A stretch of 64,000 nt of DNA from Herpetosiphon llansteffanensis. GTDB taxonomy: Bacteria; Chloroflexota; Chloroflexia; Chloroflexales; Herpetosiphonaceae. The stretch lies in NCBI RefSeq assembly GCF_003205875.1, contig NZ_PUBZ01000087.1, positions 1 through 64,000 of the forward strand, written 5' to 3'. Shown here piece after piece: positions 1 to 10,000 of the stretch. Position numbers and translations under genes: made by a program. Every line of letters begins with the position of its first letter. The stretch's first letter is position 1. The notes beneath the pieces were generated by a model. It searched no databases. It worked only from the letters and a program-made list of their open reading frames with translations, and had not been told where the DNA came from.

Positions 1-123
1 GGATCGGGGTGTGGGGGCTGGGGAGCGGTAGGCCATATGTTGAGCCACGAATTGCACGAAGAATGGCGATAGGCTATGGGCTGTTGGCTATTTGTACTGG
101 CACATTGGATTAGCAACCATATT
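1..123. other. Intergenic left edge, no gene seen
   Basis: No convincing coding sequence. It contains a GCCACGAATTGCACGAA-type motif near 46-62 and a GGCTATGGGCTGTTGGCTAT motif near 72-91. Both recur in other intergenic regions here (around 26.1-26.5, 29.6, 31.1 and 62.5-62.8 kb), so this is part of a dispersed repeat landscape. The 61-residue reading frame at 76-261 runs into the hairpin repeat and is not a gene. Confidence 0.6.
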
Positions 124-258
124 CCCTCACCCCCCAGCCCCCTCTCCCACTGGACGCGGGCGAGGGGGAGCAAACGTTTTTATCACGCATTGCGGACAAA
201 CCACACGATTAAAGCCCCTCGCCCGCGCCACGGGAGAGGGGTTGGGGTGAGGGGATCT
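124..258 (-). repeat. GC-rich hairpin repeat, copy A
   Basis: About 135 bp with imperfect terminal inverted repeats. One end reads CCCTCACCCCCCAGCCCC, the other ends in GGGGTTGGGGTGAGGGGATC, and each carries a GCGGGCGAGGGG block inside. It has the same asymmetric ends as the copies at 23.5, 26.2, 30.9 and 55.7-56.0 kb and lies in the opposite orientation to the 26.2 kb copy. A MITE-like non-autonomous element or a large RNA hairpin are both possible. No coding capacity. Confidence 0.8.
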
Positions 259-432
259 TAAAACCTACCCTTTGATTTTTGACTTCTGATTTTTGATTTG
301 GATTCATCCCTCATCATTCATCCTTATTCTCTGGCCCCTCGTTAGTTGACAACTGGCAATCAATCATCCACAATGCAGCGATTATTGACGACAATTCAGG
401 CATTCCAACGATAGAAAGGTTCCAAGGTTTTT

Positions 433-1527
433 ATGCGAATTGCAGTAACAGGCGGGGCTGGCTTTATTGGCTCCAACTTCGTGCGCTACTGGATGGATAC
501 CAACCCTGCTGATGAGGTTGTGGTAATTGATGCCTTGACCTATGCTGGCCATCTGAGCAATTTGGCGGGCTACCACGAACGCCCCCATTGCCAATTTGTG
601 CAGGCTGATATTTGCGATTACCAAACGATGCTCAAGGTGTTGGCCGGAGTTAATTTGGTGGTTCACTTTGCCGCCGAGACCCACGTCGATCGCTCGTTGG
701 GCGCGTTTGAATTGGAGCGCCAATTCTATCGCTCGAATATTGAAGGCACTGCTAGTTTGATTCGGGCTTCACGCGAGGCTGGGGTTGGCCACTTCCACCA
801 TGTTTCAACCGATGAAGTCTTTGGCGATTTAGCCTTCGACGACCCACAAAAATTCCACGAAACCTATCCCTATAATCCCAGCAGCCCATATGCAGTCAGC
901 AAAGCGGCCTCGGATCATGTGGTGCGTGCCTTTGCTCACACCTACAACTACCCAATTACCATCACCAACTGCACCAACAACTATGGGCCGTTCCAAACTC
1001 CAGAAAAGCTAATTCCGCGCTCGATTGCCTTGTTGTTGGCGAACCAAAAAGTGAAGCTCTACACCGATGCCGATGGCATTCCAGGCCGCAACATCCGCGA
1101 TTGGCTGCATGTGCAAGATCACTGCGAAGCGATTGCTTTGGTGATTAAAAAAGGTCGGATTGGTGAAACCTACGGCATTGGCGGCGAAGCTGAGCTTTCC
1201 AACTTCCACTTGGTCGAAACCATGCTCGACATTATGAGCGAATTTCTTGATCGCTCATTGACCGTTGAAAATAGCGTTGAATTTGTTGCCGATCGGCCTG
1301 GCCACGACCGCCGTTATGCCATGGATTTGAGCAAAATCAAGCGCGAATTGGGCTGGCAACCACGCTATTCATTCGAACAAGGCTTCTTGGAAACAGTGCA
1401 ATGGTACACATCGCCTGAAGGCCAAGCGTGGCTCGCCAGCTTGAGCGATCGCACCAGCGATGTGCGCGCCAACCAAGAACAAGTGGTCGCCGTACGCGAA
1501 AATTGGCAATCAGAGCATCAACATTAA
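433..1527 (+). CDS. rfbB: dTDP-glucose 4,6-dehydratase
   Basis: Extended short-chain dehydrogenase of 364 aa. It converts dTDP-glucose to dTDP-4-keto-6-deoxyglucose, the entry step to dTDP-rhamnose and other deoxysugars, in the cytoplasm. The NAD-binding Rossmann motif GGAGFIG is at residues 7-13, the family's T-D-E catalytic triplet at 126-128, and the YxxxK pair at Y153 and K157. Length is normal for the family. The ATG start gives the Rossmann strand right at the N-terminus, preceded by an AAGG element. No other rml gene is adjacent, so the rest of the pathway must be elsewhere. A hairpin terminator follows. The family call is secure; the precise sugar product depends on absent partners. 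Confidence 0.93.
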   Translation: MRIAVTGGAGFIGSNFVRYWMDTNPADEVVVIDALTYAGHLSNLAGYHERPHCQFVQADICDYQTMLKVLAGVNLVVHFAAETHVDRSLGAFELERQFYRSNIEGTASLIRASREAGVGHFHHVSTDEVFGDLAFDDPQKFHETYPYNPSSPYAVSKAASDHVVRAFAHTYNYPITITNCTNNYGPFQTPEKLIPRSIALLLANQKVKLYTDADGIPGRNIRDWLHVQDHCEAIALVIKKGRIGETYGIGGEAELSNFHLVETMLDIMSEFLDRSLTVENSVEFVADRPGHDRRYAMDLSKIKRELGWQPRYSFEQGFLETVQWYTSPEGQAWLASLSDRTSDVRANQEQVVAVRENWQSEHQH

Positions 1528-1542
1528 TTGCTCATTCCTCTC

Positions 1543-1573
1543 AACCCTGTTCCAAGTGTGGAACAGGGTTTAT
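1543..1573 (+). terminator. Hairpin terminator after rfbB
   Basis: Perfect 12-bp stem AACCCTGTTCCA / TGGAACAGGGTT with an AGTG loop, 16 nt after the rfbB stop codon. The downstream tract is only TTTATT, so it is an intrinsic terminator of moderate strength. Confidence 0.65.
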
Positions 1574-1658
1574 TCCTCAATACGGTCATAAACTGTTAAG
1601 AATTGAGCCGCGATGGTTAAGCTACGATAGCTTCGATAGTCACAAGGAGCTAGCGGCG

Positions 1659-2288
1659 ATGGTTGATCAATTTTTACGCCAGCCCAAAGAGCGTTTATTA
1701 GCTCCGTTAGCCCAACGCTTGCGCCATATCCATCCAACCAGCATTACGCTCGTTGCCTTTGGCGTTGGTCTTGCAGCAGCAGTTTGTGCTTGGCAACAGC
1801 TGTATTGGGCCAGCCTTGGTTGTTGGGTGCTCAATCGGGTGCTCGATGGGCTTGATGGCACAGTTGCACGACTCAGCAATCAACAAAGCGATCTTGGTGG
1901 CTATATCGATATTTTGCTCGATGTGCTGATCTATGCGTTGCTGCCAATTGGCTTGGTAGCAGGCCAGCCGACGCTTGGCAATGGCTTGGCGGCGCTTGGC
2001 CTCATTGCTAGCTTTTATGTCAATGCAATTTCTTGGGCCTATTTGGCGGCTATTTTAGAAAAACGCCAACAAGGAGCCAAAGCGCAAGCAGCCATGACGA
2101 GCATCGCCATGCCCAGCGGCTTAATCGAGGGCACGGAAACGGTATTGCTATTCAGTCTATTTATTGTGCTACCCAGCCATTTGAGCCTGCTGTTTCATGG
2201 AATGACAGCGTTGGTCAGCATTACGATTGGCCAGCGCCTTATTTGGGCCAGCCGTTATCTTCGCGAGGAACCACGCCATGACCACTAG
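1659..2288 (+). CDS. CDP-alcohol phosphatidyltransferase family membrane protein
   Basis: Integral membrane enzyme of 209 aa expected to transfer a phosphatidyl (or related) group from a CDP-activated donor to an alcohol. The family signature D-G-x2-A-R-x8-G-x3-D-x3-D is complete: D66 G67, A70 R71, G80, D84, D88. It is flanked by several hydrophobic segments. The open frame extends upstream to 1428 inside rfbB, but ATG 1659 is chosen because AAGGAG lies 10 nt before it and the frame upstream overlaps rfbB. Its last 11 nt overlap the next gene, so the two are probably translationally coupled. The acceptor alcohol (glycerol-phosphate, inositol, serine or other) cannot be read from the sequence. 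Confidence 0.85.
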   Translation: MVDQFLRQPKERLLAPLAQRLRHIHPTSITLVAFGVGLAAAVCAWQQLYWASLGCWVLNRVLDGLDGTVARLSNQQSDLGGYIDILLDVLIYALLPIGLVAGQPTLGNGLAALGLIASFYVNAISWAYLAAILEKRQQGAKAQAAMTSIAMPSGLIEGTETVLLFSLFIVLPSHLSLLFHGMTALVSITIGQRLIWASRYLREEPRHDH

Positions 2289-2982
2289 CCCACCAACCAG
2301 ATCGTTTTGGCAACGCCATTGGCAAAAATTGCTCGCCGCAGGGTTTTGGTTGCTGCTCATTGGCGGCTATTTTTGGTATTCATGGCGCAACCAGCTTTCG
2401 CCTGCCGCCGCTGTTGGCCAAGTGATTGAGCTGCTCAAAAGCGAATTGGGCATGCTGATTTATATTGGTATCTATCTGCTGCGCCCGTTAATTTTCTTTC
2501 CGGCCACGTTTTTGACCTTGGCTGGTGGCAGTGTTTTTGGCAGTGTGTGGGGCTTGATTTACACCGTGATTGGGGCCAACGGCTCAGCCATGGTGGCCTA
2601 TACAATTGGGCGTTTTTTCGGCCAGCCTGAGCAAAATCAAAACCAAACAGGGCTGATTAATGGCTATATCGAGCGTTTACGCCGCAATAGCTTTGAAACC
2701 ATTATGTTGATGCGTTTAATTTTCTTGCCCTATGATTTAGTTAATTATCTGGCGGGCATTTTGCGCATCAATTGGAAACAATTTCTGATTGCTACGATTC
2801 TTGGCTCGTTTCCTGGTACGCTCACCTTTGTGTTGCTCGGTGCATCATTCGAGGGCGATTTTACCAAGGCCGAGTTTTCGTTCAATCCATGGGCCTTTGC
2901 TGGCTCAATCATTATTTTTATTATTAGTATTGGGGTTTCACGCTGGCTTAAGCGCCGTGAAGCCGCCAAAGAAGCAGCCTAG
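2278..2982 (+). CDS. TVP38/TMEM64 (VTT domain) membrane protein
   Basis: Polytopic membrane protein of 234 aa of the DedA-related VTT family. After an N-terminal transmembrane helix there is a hydrophobic block FFPATFLTLAGGSVFG followed by a Gly-rich helix and GRFFG, typical of the family core, and a C-terminal Phe/Ile-rich helix ending in a basic tail. Members are thought to act in lipid or small-solute movement across membranes; the substrate here is unknown. ATG 2278 overlaps the phosphatidyltransferase gene by 11 nt, which suggests a joint role in lipid metabolism (inference). An in-frame start at 2227 would overlap far more and lacks support. Confidence 0.82.
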   Translation: MTTSPPTRSFWQRHWQKLLAAGFWLLLIGGYFWYSWRNQLSPAAAVGQVIELLKSELGMLIYIGIYLLRPLIFFPATFLTLAGGSVFGSVWGLIYTVIGANGSAMVAYTIGRFFGQPEQNQNQTGLINGYIERLRRNSFETIMLMRLIFLPYDLVNYLAGILRINWKQFLIATILGSFPGTLTFVLLGASFEGDFTKAEFSFNPWAFAGSIIIFIISIGVSRWLKRREAAKEAA

Positions 2983-3001
2983 CAGAGGGTACAACAGCGT
3001 T

Positions 3002-4285
3002 ATGCACACACGAAAACGAATCTGGAATTTGGCAGTGATGCTTGGCTTGTTGAGCTTAATCATCGCCAGTTGTGGTAGCAATGCGGCTACGCCAACCAGC
3101 GCGCCAAGCAGCACCAGCCTTGATCTCAACAATTGGGCTAGCATCGAGCAAGCAGCCAACGGCCAAACGGTCAATTGGTATATTTGGGGTGGCTCGGATA
3201 GCATCAATCGCTTTGTTGATGAATTTTATGGCAAAGCACTCAAAGAACGCTACAACATTACACTCAATCGCGTGCCAATGGCCGATACCGTCGATGTGGT
3301 CAATCAGTTGCTCAGCGAAAAAGAAGCGGGCAAAACGACTGGCGCTGTCGATTTGATTTGGATCAACGGCGAGAACTTTGCCTCGTTGAAGCAAGCTAAT
3401 TTGCTGCGCGCTAATTGGGGCCAGAGCTTGCCCAACAGCAACTATGTCAACTGGGCCAATCCGGCGGTCAACCTCGATTTTGGCGAACCAGTCGAAAGCC
3501 TCGAAAGCCCATGGTCATCGGCGCAATTTCAATTTATTTACGATTCAGCCAAACTCCAAGCCAGCGAGCTGCCCCGTTCGTATGCAGCGCTGAAAGATTA
3601 TGCCTGCGCCAATCCGGGCAAAGTAAGCTACATCGCACCAGGGCCTGGCGCATTCCAAGGCACACGCTTCGTCAAACAAGCATTGTTCGAGGTCAGTGGC
3701 GGCGCTGAACAATGGCTTGGCAAGTTCAATCAGCAATTATGGGATCAATGGTCGCCCAAATTGTGGGACTATTTCAATCAACTTGAAGCTTGTTTGTGGC
3801 GCGAAGGCAGCACCTACCCCAAAACCGAAAACGAATTGCACAGCTTGTTTGCCAATGGCGAAGTCGATTTTTCAATTACCCAAGCGATCGCCGGAGCTGG
3901 CTCGTTGATCAAAGAGAATTTGGTGCCAGCCAGTGCGCGAGCGTTTGTCTTTGATGATAATATGATCGGCGATTTCAACTATGTAGCAATCCCCAGCACC
4001 GCGCCAAATCCCGCTGCGGCCTTGGTGCTCGCCAATTTGATTCTCGACCCTGAATTGCAAGCGGCCCAAATTTTGCCAGAAAACGGCTTTGGCTTGGGCT
4101 ATGGCATCGATCCAACCAAAGTCAGCGATCCCGCGCTGGCAGCCAAACTGACCAATGCGGCCCAACAGCTTGGCGATGCGGCAACTCCAGCCAGCGATTT
4201 AGCCAAATCGTTGCGCAGCGATATTGCCGCTGAATACCAAAGCTTAATCGAGCAAGGTTGGGATGCGAATGTGTTGCGCAAGTAA
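3002..4285 (+). CDS. YnjB-like ABC transporter substrate-binding lipoprotein
   Basis: Exported solute-binding protein of 427 aa. The N-terminus is a lipoprotein signal: basic MHTRKR, hydrophobic core, lipobox L-I-I-A-S-C with the lipidated Cys at residue 24, then a Thr/Ser-rich tether. The mature part opens with VNWYIWGGSDSINRF, which resembles the YnjB branch of binding proteins. It starts 19 nt after the VTT gene and is followed by two permease genes and an ATPase gene, so it is the receptor of that importer. A longer frame from 2789 is rejected because it runs through the previous gene. The substrate is unknown; thiamine-type or other small cations have been proposed for the family but nothing here proves one. 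Confidence 0.85.
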   Translation: MHTRKRIWNLAVMLGLLSLIIASCGSNAATPTSAPSSTSLDLNNWASIEQAANGQTVNWYIWGGSDSINRFVDEFYGKALKERYNITLNRVPMADTVDVVNQLLSEKEAGKTTGAVDLIWINGENFASLKQANLLRANWGQSLPNSNYVNWANPAVNLDFGEPVESLESPWSSAQFQFIYDSAKLQASELPRSYAALKDYACANPGKVSYIAPGPGAFQGTRFVKQALFEVSGGAEQWLGKFNQQLWDQWSPKLWDYFNQLEACLWREGSTYPKTENELHSLFANGEVDFSITQAIAGAGSLIKENLVPASARAFVFDDNMIGDFNYVAIPSTAPNPAAALVLANLILDPELQAAQILPENGFGLGYGIDPTKVSDPALAAKLTNAAQQLGDAATPASDLAKSLRSDIAAEYQSLIEQGWDANVLRK

Positions 4286-4290
4286 GCAGC

Positions 4291-5157
4291 ATGGCTAAAT
4301 TACGGCGCTGGTTGGGTTTAGCGCCAGCAAGCATCATTATTATTGGCTTATTTGGAGGCAGCCTTGGCTATGGCATTGCGCAAAGCCTTGGCTGGCTGCC
4401 ATTTTTAGGCCAACGCCAGCTTAGTTTGGCCGCCTATCGCAATGTGTTGGCAGGCGAGCAATTGGGTAGCCAATGGTGGCAGGCTTTGTTGTTTTCGCTT
4501 TGGGTTAGCCTTGCAGCAACGCTTGGCTCGGCGCTGATTTGTTTGGGCTTGCTGAGTAGCATCGCCGAACGCCAACAGCAGTATCGCGGTTTGAGTACCA
4601 TCAGCAATTTGCACTTGGCAATTCCGCATAGCGTTTGGGCCATGGCCTTGCTGTTGGTGCTGAGTCAAAGCGGTATTTTTGCGCGACTCGGCTTTGCGCT
4701 TGGTTGGCTCGATCAGCCTAGCGATTTTCCGGTGCTGGTGCGCGATCGCTGGGGCAGCGGAATTATTCTGGCCTATATCACCAAGGAAGTGCCATTTTTG
4801 CTGTTGCTGGGTTTGGCAAGCTTACATCAGCAAGGCCGCGACTATCTTTTGGTCGCCCAAAGCTTGGGAGCCAATCGCTGGCAACGAGTGCGTTTAGTGC
4901 TTTGGCCGCTATTGGCTCCCAGCTTAATCGGCGGCAGCTTATTGGTATTTAGCTTTATTTTTGGAGCCTACGAAGTGCCAGCCTTGGTTGGCGTGCGCTA
5001 CCCCGAAATGTTGGCAACCATGGCCTTGGAGCTTTTTCTCAACCCCGATCTGCAAGCGCGGGCCGAAGGCATGGCCGTAAGCCTGCTGATGAGCTTGATC
5101 ATTCTAGCGGTGATTGGGCTGGCATGGCGCTGGCGCAGGGCGGAGCATCAGCCATGA
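4291..5157 (+). CDS. ABC transporter permease (first subunit)
   Basis: Inner-membrane permease of 288 aa with about six transmembrane helices. The binding-protein-dependent permease EAA-type loop is visible around residues 184-210 (LVAQSLGANRWQRVRLVLWPLLAPS). It lies 5 nt after the lipoprotein gene and its stop overlaps the next permease start as ATGA, so the importer genes are translationally coupled. In E. coli YnjC both permease halves are one polypeptide; here they are two separate genes. ATG 4291 is preferred to the upstream in-frame ATG at 4258, which lies inside the previous gene. Confidence 0.88.
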   Translation: MAKLRRWLGLAPASIIIIGLFGGSLGYGIAQSLGWLPFLGQRQLSLAAYRNVLAGEQLGSQWWQALLFSLWVSLAATLGSALICLGLLSSIAERQQQYRGLSTISNLHLAIPHSVWAMALLLVLSQSGIFARLGFALGWLDQPSDFPVLVRDRWGSGIILAYITKEVPFLLLLGLASLHQQGRDYLLVAQSLGANRWQRVRLVLWPLLAPSLIGGSLLVFSFIFGAYEVPALVGVRYPEMLATMALELFLNPDLQARAEGMAVSLLMSLIILAVIGLAWRWRRAEHQP

Positions 5158-5939
5158 GCTATCGCATCATTGTTTGGGTTTTGGCGCTGATTTTGCTTGT
5201 GCCAATTGCAATTTTTTTGGTCTATGCCTTTGCCCAAGGCTGGTTCTTTCCGGCGCTCTGGCCTGAACGCTGGGATAGTGCGCTGTTTTTGCGCCAATTG
5301 GCCGATCCGCAGTTGCGGCGGGCGTTTGGCCAAAGCTTAATCATCGCAACTGGCGTGAGCATGCTCGCACTGATGTTTGGCTATCCCGCAGCACGGGTGC
5401 TCGAACTACAAACGTTTCGCGGGCGGGGCTTGATCTATGGCCTGTTTTTTCTGCCAACGGTTGTGCCGAGCGTCGCCACAGGCATCGGTTTGAACATTGT
5501 TTTTTTGCGGCTGGGCTTGGCTGGCACATTGTTAGGCGTGATGTTGGTGCACTTGATTCCGGTTTTGCCGTATGTGGTGCTGACCTTGGGTAGCAGTTTT
5601 GCGCGCTATGATCGCAACTACGAACATCAAGCAGCGGTTTTGGGTGCAAGCCCGTGGTTTGTTTTTTGGCGGGTAAGCGTCCCAATGCTCTTGCCAAGTT
5701 TGGTGGTTGCTGGCGTATTGGCATTTTTAATTTCGTGGAGCCAATATGTGCTGAGTTTATTAATTGGCGGCGGTAAGATTATCACCTTGCCAATGCTGTT
5801 ATTCTCGGCGGCCAGCGGCGGCAACCAGAGCCTGATCGCCAGTCTGAGCCTGATCTTTATCACACCGTTATTACTCTTGCTAGGTTTGGTAGCGCGCTAT
5901 TTGGGTTCGCCAGCAACAGGAGCAACGCCCCGACCATGA
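5154..5939 (+). CDS. ABC transporter permease (second subunit)
   Basis: Second inner-membrane permease of the same importer, 261 aa, about six transmembrane helices. The EAA loop can be read as HQAAVLGASPWFVFWRVSVP near residues 160-180. ATG 5154 overlaps the stop of the first permease (ATGA), and its own stop overlaps the ATPase start in the same way at 5936-5939. It would pair with the first permease to form the channel, with the ATPase docking on both EAA loops. Confidence 0.88.
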   Translation: MSYRIIVWVLALILLVPIAIFLVYAFAQGWFFPALWPERWDSALFLRQLADPQLRRAFGQSLIIATGVSMLALMFGYPAARVLELQTFRGRGLIYGLFFLPTVVPSVATGIGLNIVFLRLGLAGTLLGVMLVHLIPVLPYVVLTLGSSFARYDRNYEHQAAVLGASPWFVFWRVSVPMLLPSLVVAGVLAFLISWSQYVLSLLIGGGKIITLPMLLFSAASGGNQSLIASLSLIFITPLLLLLGLVARYLGSPATGATPRP

Positions 5940-6958
5940 GCTATTTGCAACTTGATCAATTAACTAAATCGTATGCAAAGCAGACCATTCTCCAAAATAT
6001 CAATTTAAAGCTCAAGCAAGGCGAATTTTTGGCCTTGCTTGGGCCATCTGGCTCGGGCAAATCGACAATTTTAAAGATCTTAGCGGGGATTGAAGCGCCC
6101 GATGCTGGCGAGATTCGCTTGGCTAAGCGTTTGCTTAACCCAGTTGCAGCCCATCAACGCGAGATTGTGTTGCTCTTTCAGCAGCCCTATTTATTTCCGT
6201 TTCTCTCGGTAGCCGAAAATATTGGTTTTGGCCTCAAGGCGCGCAAAGTAGCCAAAAAATTGATTGACCAAAAAGTGGCCGAATTATTAGATTTGGTTGA
6301 ATTGAGCGGCATGCAGCAACGCAAGCCGCAGCAACTTTCTGGCGGCCAGCAACAGCGTGTCGCCTTGGCCCGCGCCTTGGCAGTGCAACCCAAGGTTTTG
6401 TTGCTCGACGAGCCGTTGAGCAGCCTTGACCCAGAAATTCGGGTTAGTTTGCAAGGCGTGATTGCGCGGCTGCATCGTGAATTACAGATGACGACAATTA
6501 TCGTGACTCACGATTTGAGCGAAGCTTTGGCCTTGGCCGAACGCACAGCGTTGTTAATCAATGGCAGTTTGGTCGCCGATTTACCATCGATTGAACTGTT
6601 TGAGCGGCCACCAAATCGGGCGGCGGCCCAGTTTGTGGGGGTTGGCGCAATCATTGCGGGGCAATTGCAAGGCACGACGTTTAACAGCCAGCTTGGTCAA
6701 TTTAATGGCAACTTTGCCCCGAATACCGTTAGTTTAGCAATTCGGCCTGAGCATATTCAAATTAATAATCCTGCAAGCCAGCCCAGCATTGCAGCCCAGA
6801 TTCTTGAGCGGCGCTACCTTGGCGAGCGCTGGGAATATCGTTTGCAAGCAGCCGAACAAGTGATTACAGTGCGTGAAGCAGGCCAAACGCCACGTGAAAT
6901 TGGCCAAACCGTTGATCTCCATTTTCCACCACAACAGCTTTTTGCCCTCGCCGATTAA
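5936..6958 (+). CDS. ABC transporter ATP-binding protein (YnjD/PotA type)
   Basis: ATPase of 340 aa that powers the importer. Walker A GPSGSGKST is at 36-44, the Q-loop FQQP near 81-84, signature LSGGQ at 134-138, Walker B LLLDEP at 155-160, and the switch His in THD near 191. A C-terminal TOBE-like domain (about 240-340) with IRPEHI is present, as in PotA/YnjD/CysA-type ATPases. It is the last gene of the operon and ends convergently with the giant secreted-protein gene; a hairpin separates them. Confidence 0.92.
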   Translation: MSYLQLDQLTKSYAKQTILQNINLKLKQGEFLALLGPSGSGKSTILKILAGIEAPDAGEIRLAKRLLNPVAAHQREIVLLFQQPYLFPFLSVAENIGFGLKARKVAKKLIDQKVAELLDLVELSGMQQRKPQQLSGGQQQRVALARALAVQPKVLLLDEPLSSLDPEIRVSLQGVIARLHRELQMTTIIVTHDLSEALALAERTALLINGSLVADLPSIELFERPPNRAAAQFVGVGAIIAGQLQGTTFNSQLGQFNGNFAPNTVSLAIRPEHIQINNPASQPSIAAQILERRYLGERWEYRLQAAEQVITVREAGQTPREIGQTVDLHFPPQQLFALAD

Positions 6959-6960
6959 AC

Positions 6961-6999
6961 AAAAAAGCATCCGGCGGAGCGGGTAGCTCCACCGGATGC
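6961..6999 (-). terminator. Intrinsic terminator of the 2708-aa secreted-protein gene
   Basis: Stem GCATCCGGCGGAGC / GCTCCACCGGATGC (one mismatch) with a short GGTA loop at 6967-6999. On the minus strand it is followed by TTTTTTGTTT, a proper U tract, 14 nt after the minus-strand stop codon. The plus-strand side has no U tract, so it may stop plus-strand transcripts less well. Confidence 0.85.
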
Positions 7000-7012
7000 A
7001 AGCCTTCAGCGC

Positions 7013-10000
7013 TTAGTTGCCCTTAGCAGTGTATGGCAAGAAGACCACATAGGTTCCCGTGCCAGTCGTTGCGGTTGGCGTAACCGAAACAGTTGCCGTT
7101 GGGGTTGCTGTTTCAGTTGGCGTTGAAGTAATCGTTGGCGTATGGGTATTGGTTGGCGTAATGCCAGGCTCCAAGGTCGCCGTGTTGGTTGGCGTATTGC
7201 TTGGGGTTGGCGTTTCGGTATTGGTTGGCGTGTTGGTTGGCGTTTCGGTAATTGTCGCCGTCGCCGTATTGGTTGGCGTATCAGTTGCCGTTGCCGTCGC
7301 TGTGTTGGTTGGCGTATTGGTTGGCACATCGGTTGGTGTATTGGTTGGCGTGTTGGTTGCCAAAGCGCCAAACCAATTGATGTCCAAGTAGTTGATCTTG
7401 GTGTTGGTGCCACCAACCGGATCAACCGTCAACTTACCATCACTGACCGTCACGCGCACCGTGTTGGTTTGATGCAAACTAGCCGAGCCATTGGCGGCAT
7501 TAGCTGGTGGCACAAACTGATTGATTGCCACAACGCCTTCAATGGTTACATTGTGCGACATTGCAGTACCACCAGCTTGAGCATCGCCCACAGCCACGCT
7601 TACATCATAAACCCCGTTTGGAACTGCTGCTTCCCACTTGCCGCCGCCAGTAGTCAACTGCATGTGCATCAAGGTATCCAAGCGTGTATCGCTGTTGACG
7701 TTACGCCGCCGTGGATCGCTAATCAAGCTCTTGGGCTGGCCAGCGCTGTCGATCCAACCATAGCTCAAGCCTGAACCTTGGCCAGGATCTTGGCGCAAAC
7801 CATAGCCTTGGCCATAATCCTTGACGTAGCCGTTAGGCACTGGGCCAGAATCGTTGGGCTGGAAGTTGACCTTCAAGAAGAAGGTACCTTGGGGCGTTGG
7901 CGTAAAGGTGCCAATTGGCGTGTTGGTTGGCGATGGCAAGGCAGTTGGGGTGGCAAAGGTCAAGTTTTGCGCCCCAAACACCTCGATTGCGCTCACGGTT
8001 GGGCGGCTTGCTTCTGGAGCAAATTGCAGATTCAAGACTCCATCAGTGACGTTGACCGTAAACAAGCGGGTATCGGCAGCTTTTGCGCCAACCGCAAGCG
8101 TTGGGTCATAATCGTTGAGCACGCGGTTGCCTTCAATGTTGACATCGAAGACCCGCTTGCCCGTACCGCCAGCAACCCCGCTGGTTACGCCAAAGAAGAT
8201 TTCGGCGAAATGCAAGCGCACGGTATATTGGCCGCTGACTGGCACTGGAATCGCATAATCCAAGGTGGCAGTTGCAGCGCCCGAGGCAAAGCGATCGTCG
8301 TAATACAAGGCATCGTTATCGGTGTTGGCCACATCGCCCAAGTTGCCTGGGTTCGAAGTGCTGCCGTTTTGCGAGAAGCTATCAGCCGCCCAGCGCACGC
8401 CATCGGGAGTGGTTAGGCTGCTGAAACCACCTGCATTGAAGCGGGTAAGCAATGGCAAGACCTGCACTTGCAACGAGGTTGAAACGCTGCTTGAGCCATT
8501 GCTGGCCGTGACCGTTACCGTGTAGTTGCCCTTGGTTGCGAAGGCATGGCGAACCTTGCCAGTGCTTTCGTTGACGACAGGTGTCCCATCGCCGAAGTTC
8601 CAGGCAAAGTTGACGTTGCTGCCACAAGCCACCACCGCTTGGAAGGTAATTGCATCGTTTGGTGATGATGGGCCGTTTGATACCGCCACCACTTGCTCGA
8701 TTGGTTTATTGCCAACCAAGATGGTGACCGTATCGCTGCTGCTTGCGCCGCCTGCGTCGGTTGCGGTAAAGCGGAAGACCAAGGTTGTAGCGCTGGCTGG
8801 AGCAGTGAAGCTGCGGTTGTTGCCAGTGCCCGTCAGCGTGACGGCTGGGCCTTCAAGCTGCGTCCATGCGCCAGTTACAGTTGTGGCTTCGAAGTCGCTG
8901 CTTGTGCCTGCCAAATTGACGGTCGCACCTAAAGCAACTTGTTGATCAGCACCAGCGTTGGCGGTTGGTGGCACATTGCCGTTGACCGTGCTTGCAAAAA
9001 CTTCGATTGCAGAGATTGAAGCAAAGTCCATTTCTGCATCAAAAGCCAATTGCAACTGACCATCAACAACGGGAATACCGTTGATTGGCACAATTAATGC
9101 GGTGCGAGCAGCGCCAACCGAGGCAGTAATATCGAAGTTATCGAGAATCGTCTCGCCTTCGGCGCGCACATCAAACACCCGCTTGCCTGGGCCAGCAGCG
9201 CCACCACCAGGTGCACCCCAGTAGAGTTCAGCGAAGTGCAAGCGTACATCAACGCTTTGCACGGTTGCTGGCACAGTTAAGTTGTAGGTAATGGTGCGGG
9301 TTGGGTTGCCCACATTGCCACGATACGTTTGATACAGCGTGTCATCGACAGTATTTTCGATGGCTGGCGTTCCAGTGCCTTCAGCAACCGCGTTGCTTGG
9401 CTCGAACAAACCAGTATCAGCTTGCCATACATTGCCAGCGCTATCGGTAAAGCTGTTGGCGCTGCCAACATCAACCCGGGCCACAACTGGCCGCGCGGCG
9501 GTTGGTTCGTCAAGGCTGATCGCAAACTTATCAAAGACGGTCGTAAAGGTCGTGTTGGTTTTGTGGGTAGTTACAATGCCTGCATTGACCTTGCGATCAA
9601 AGAAGCGTTGATAGCGGCCACCAGTCAGCGTTACTTGGCCAAGCGTCGTAAAGCTTGGGTTTGGATTGGCTGCCGTGATCAGTCGATAAGCTGCGGTTGC
9701 CACCCCTGTTTTGGGATCGCCGCTCAAGCGCAATTCAGTTGCCACAACATTGGCTGGGCTAGCAATCGCAGGGCTGGTTGCCACGGTTGCGCTTGTGCCA
9801 TTGGTTTCGTTGCTAAAGACAATTACTGGTTGGGTGCTGGCTGAGCTAATCATCAATTTAAGATAATTATCTTGCTCCATACCCCAGAAGATGCCTGCTT
9901 GGCGATTGGCACTGGTGAAGCCCGCCACGCTGCCTTCGATGCGCGTGCTAATTACAAAGCGCGAGGCTTGGGCATTGAATGGCAGTTGCAAGGCGTTAAC

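Noticed and set aside
1428..1658. N-terminal extension of the CDP-alcohol phosphatidyltransferase
   Set aside because: Overlaps rfbB and its terminator hairpin, and the ATG at 1659 has a clear ribosome-binding site.
2789..3001. N-terminal extension of the YnjB-like lipoprotein
   Set aside because: It runs in another frame of the VTT gene and would bury the lipoprotein signal.
7059..8945. Plus-strand open frames rich in VGV and GWR over the giant secreted-protein gene
   Set aside because: They are antisense shadows of Thr/Pro-rich and Gly-rich coding repeats, with no ribosome-binding sites and biased composition.
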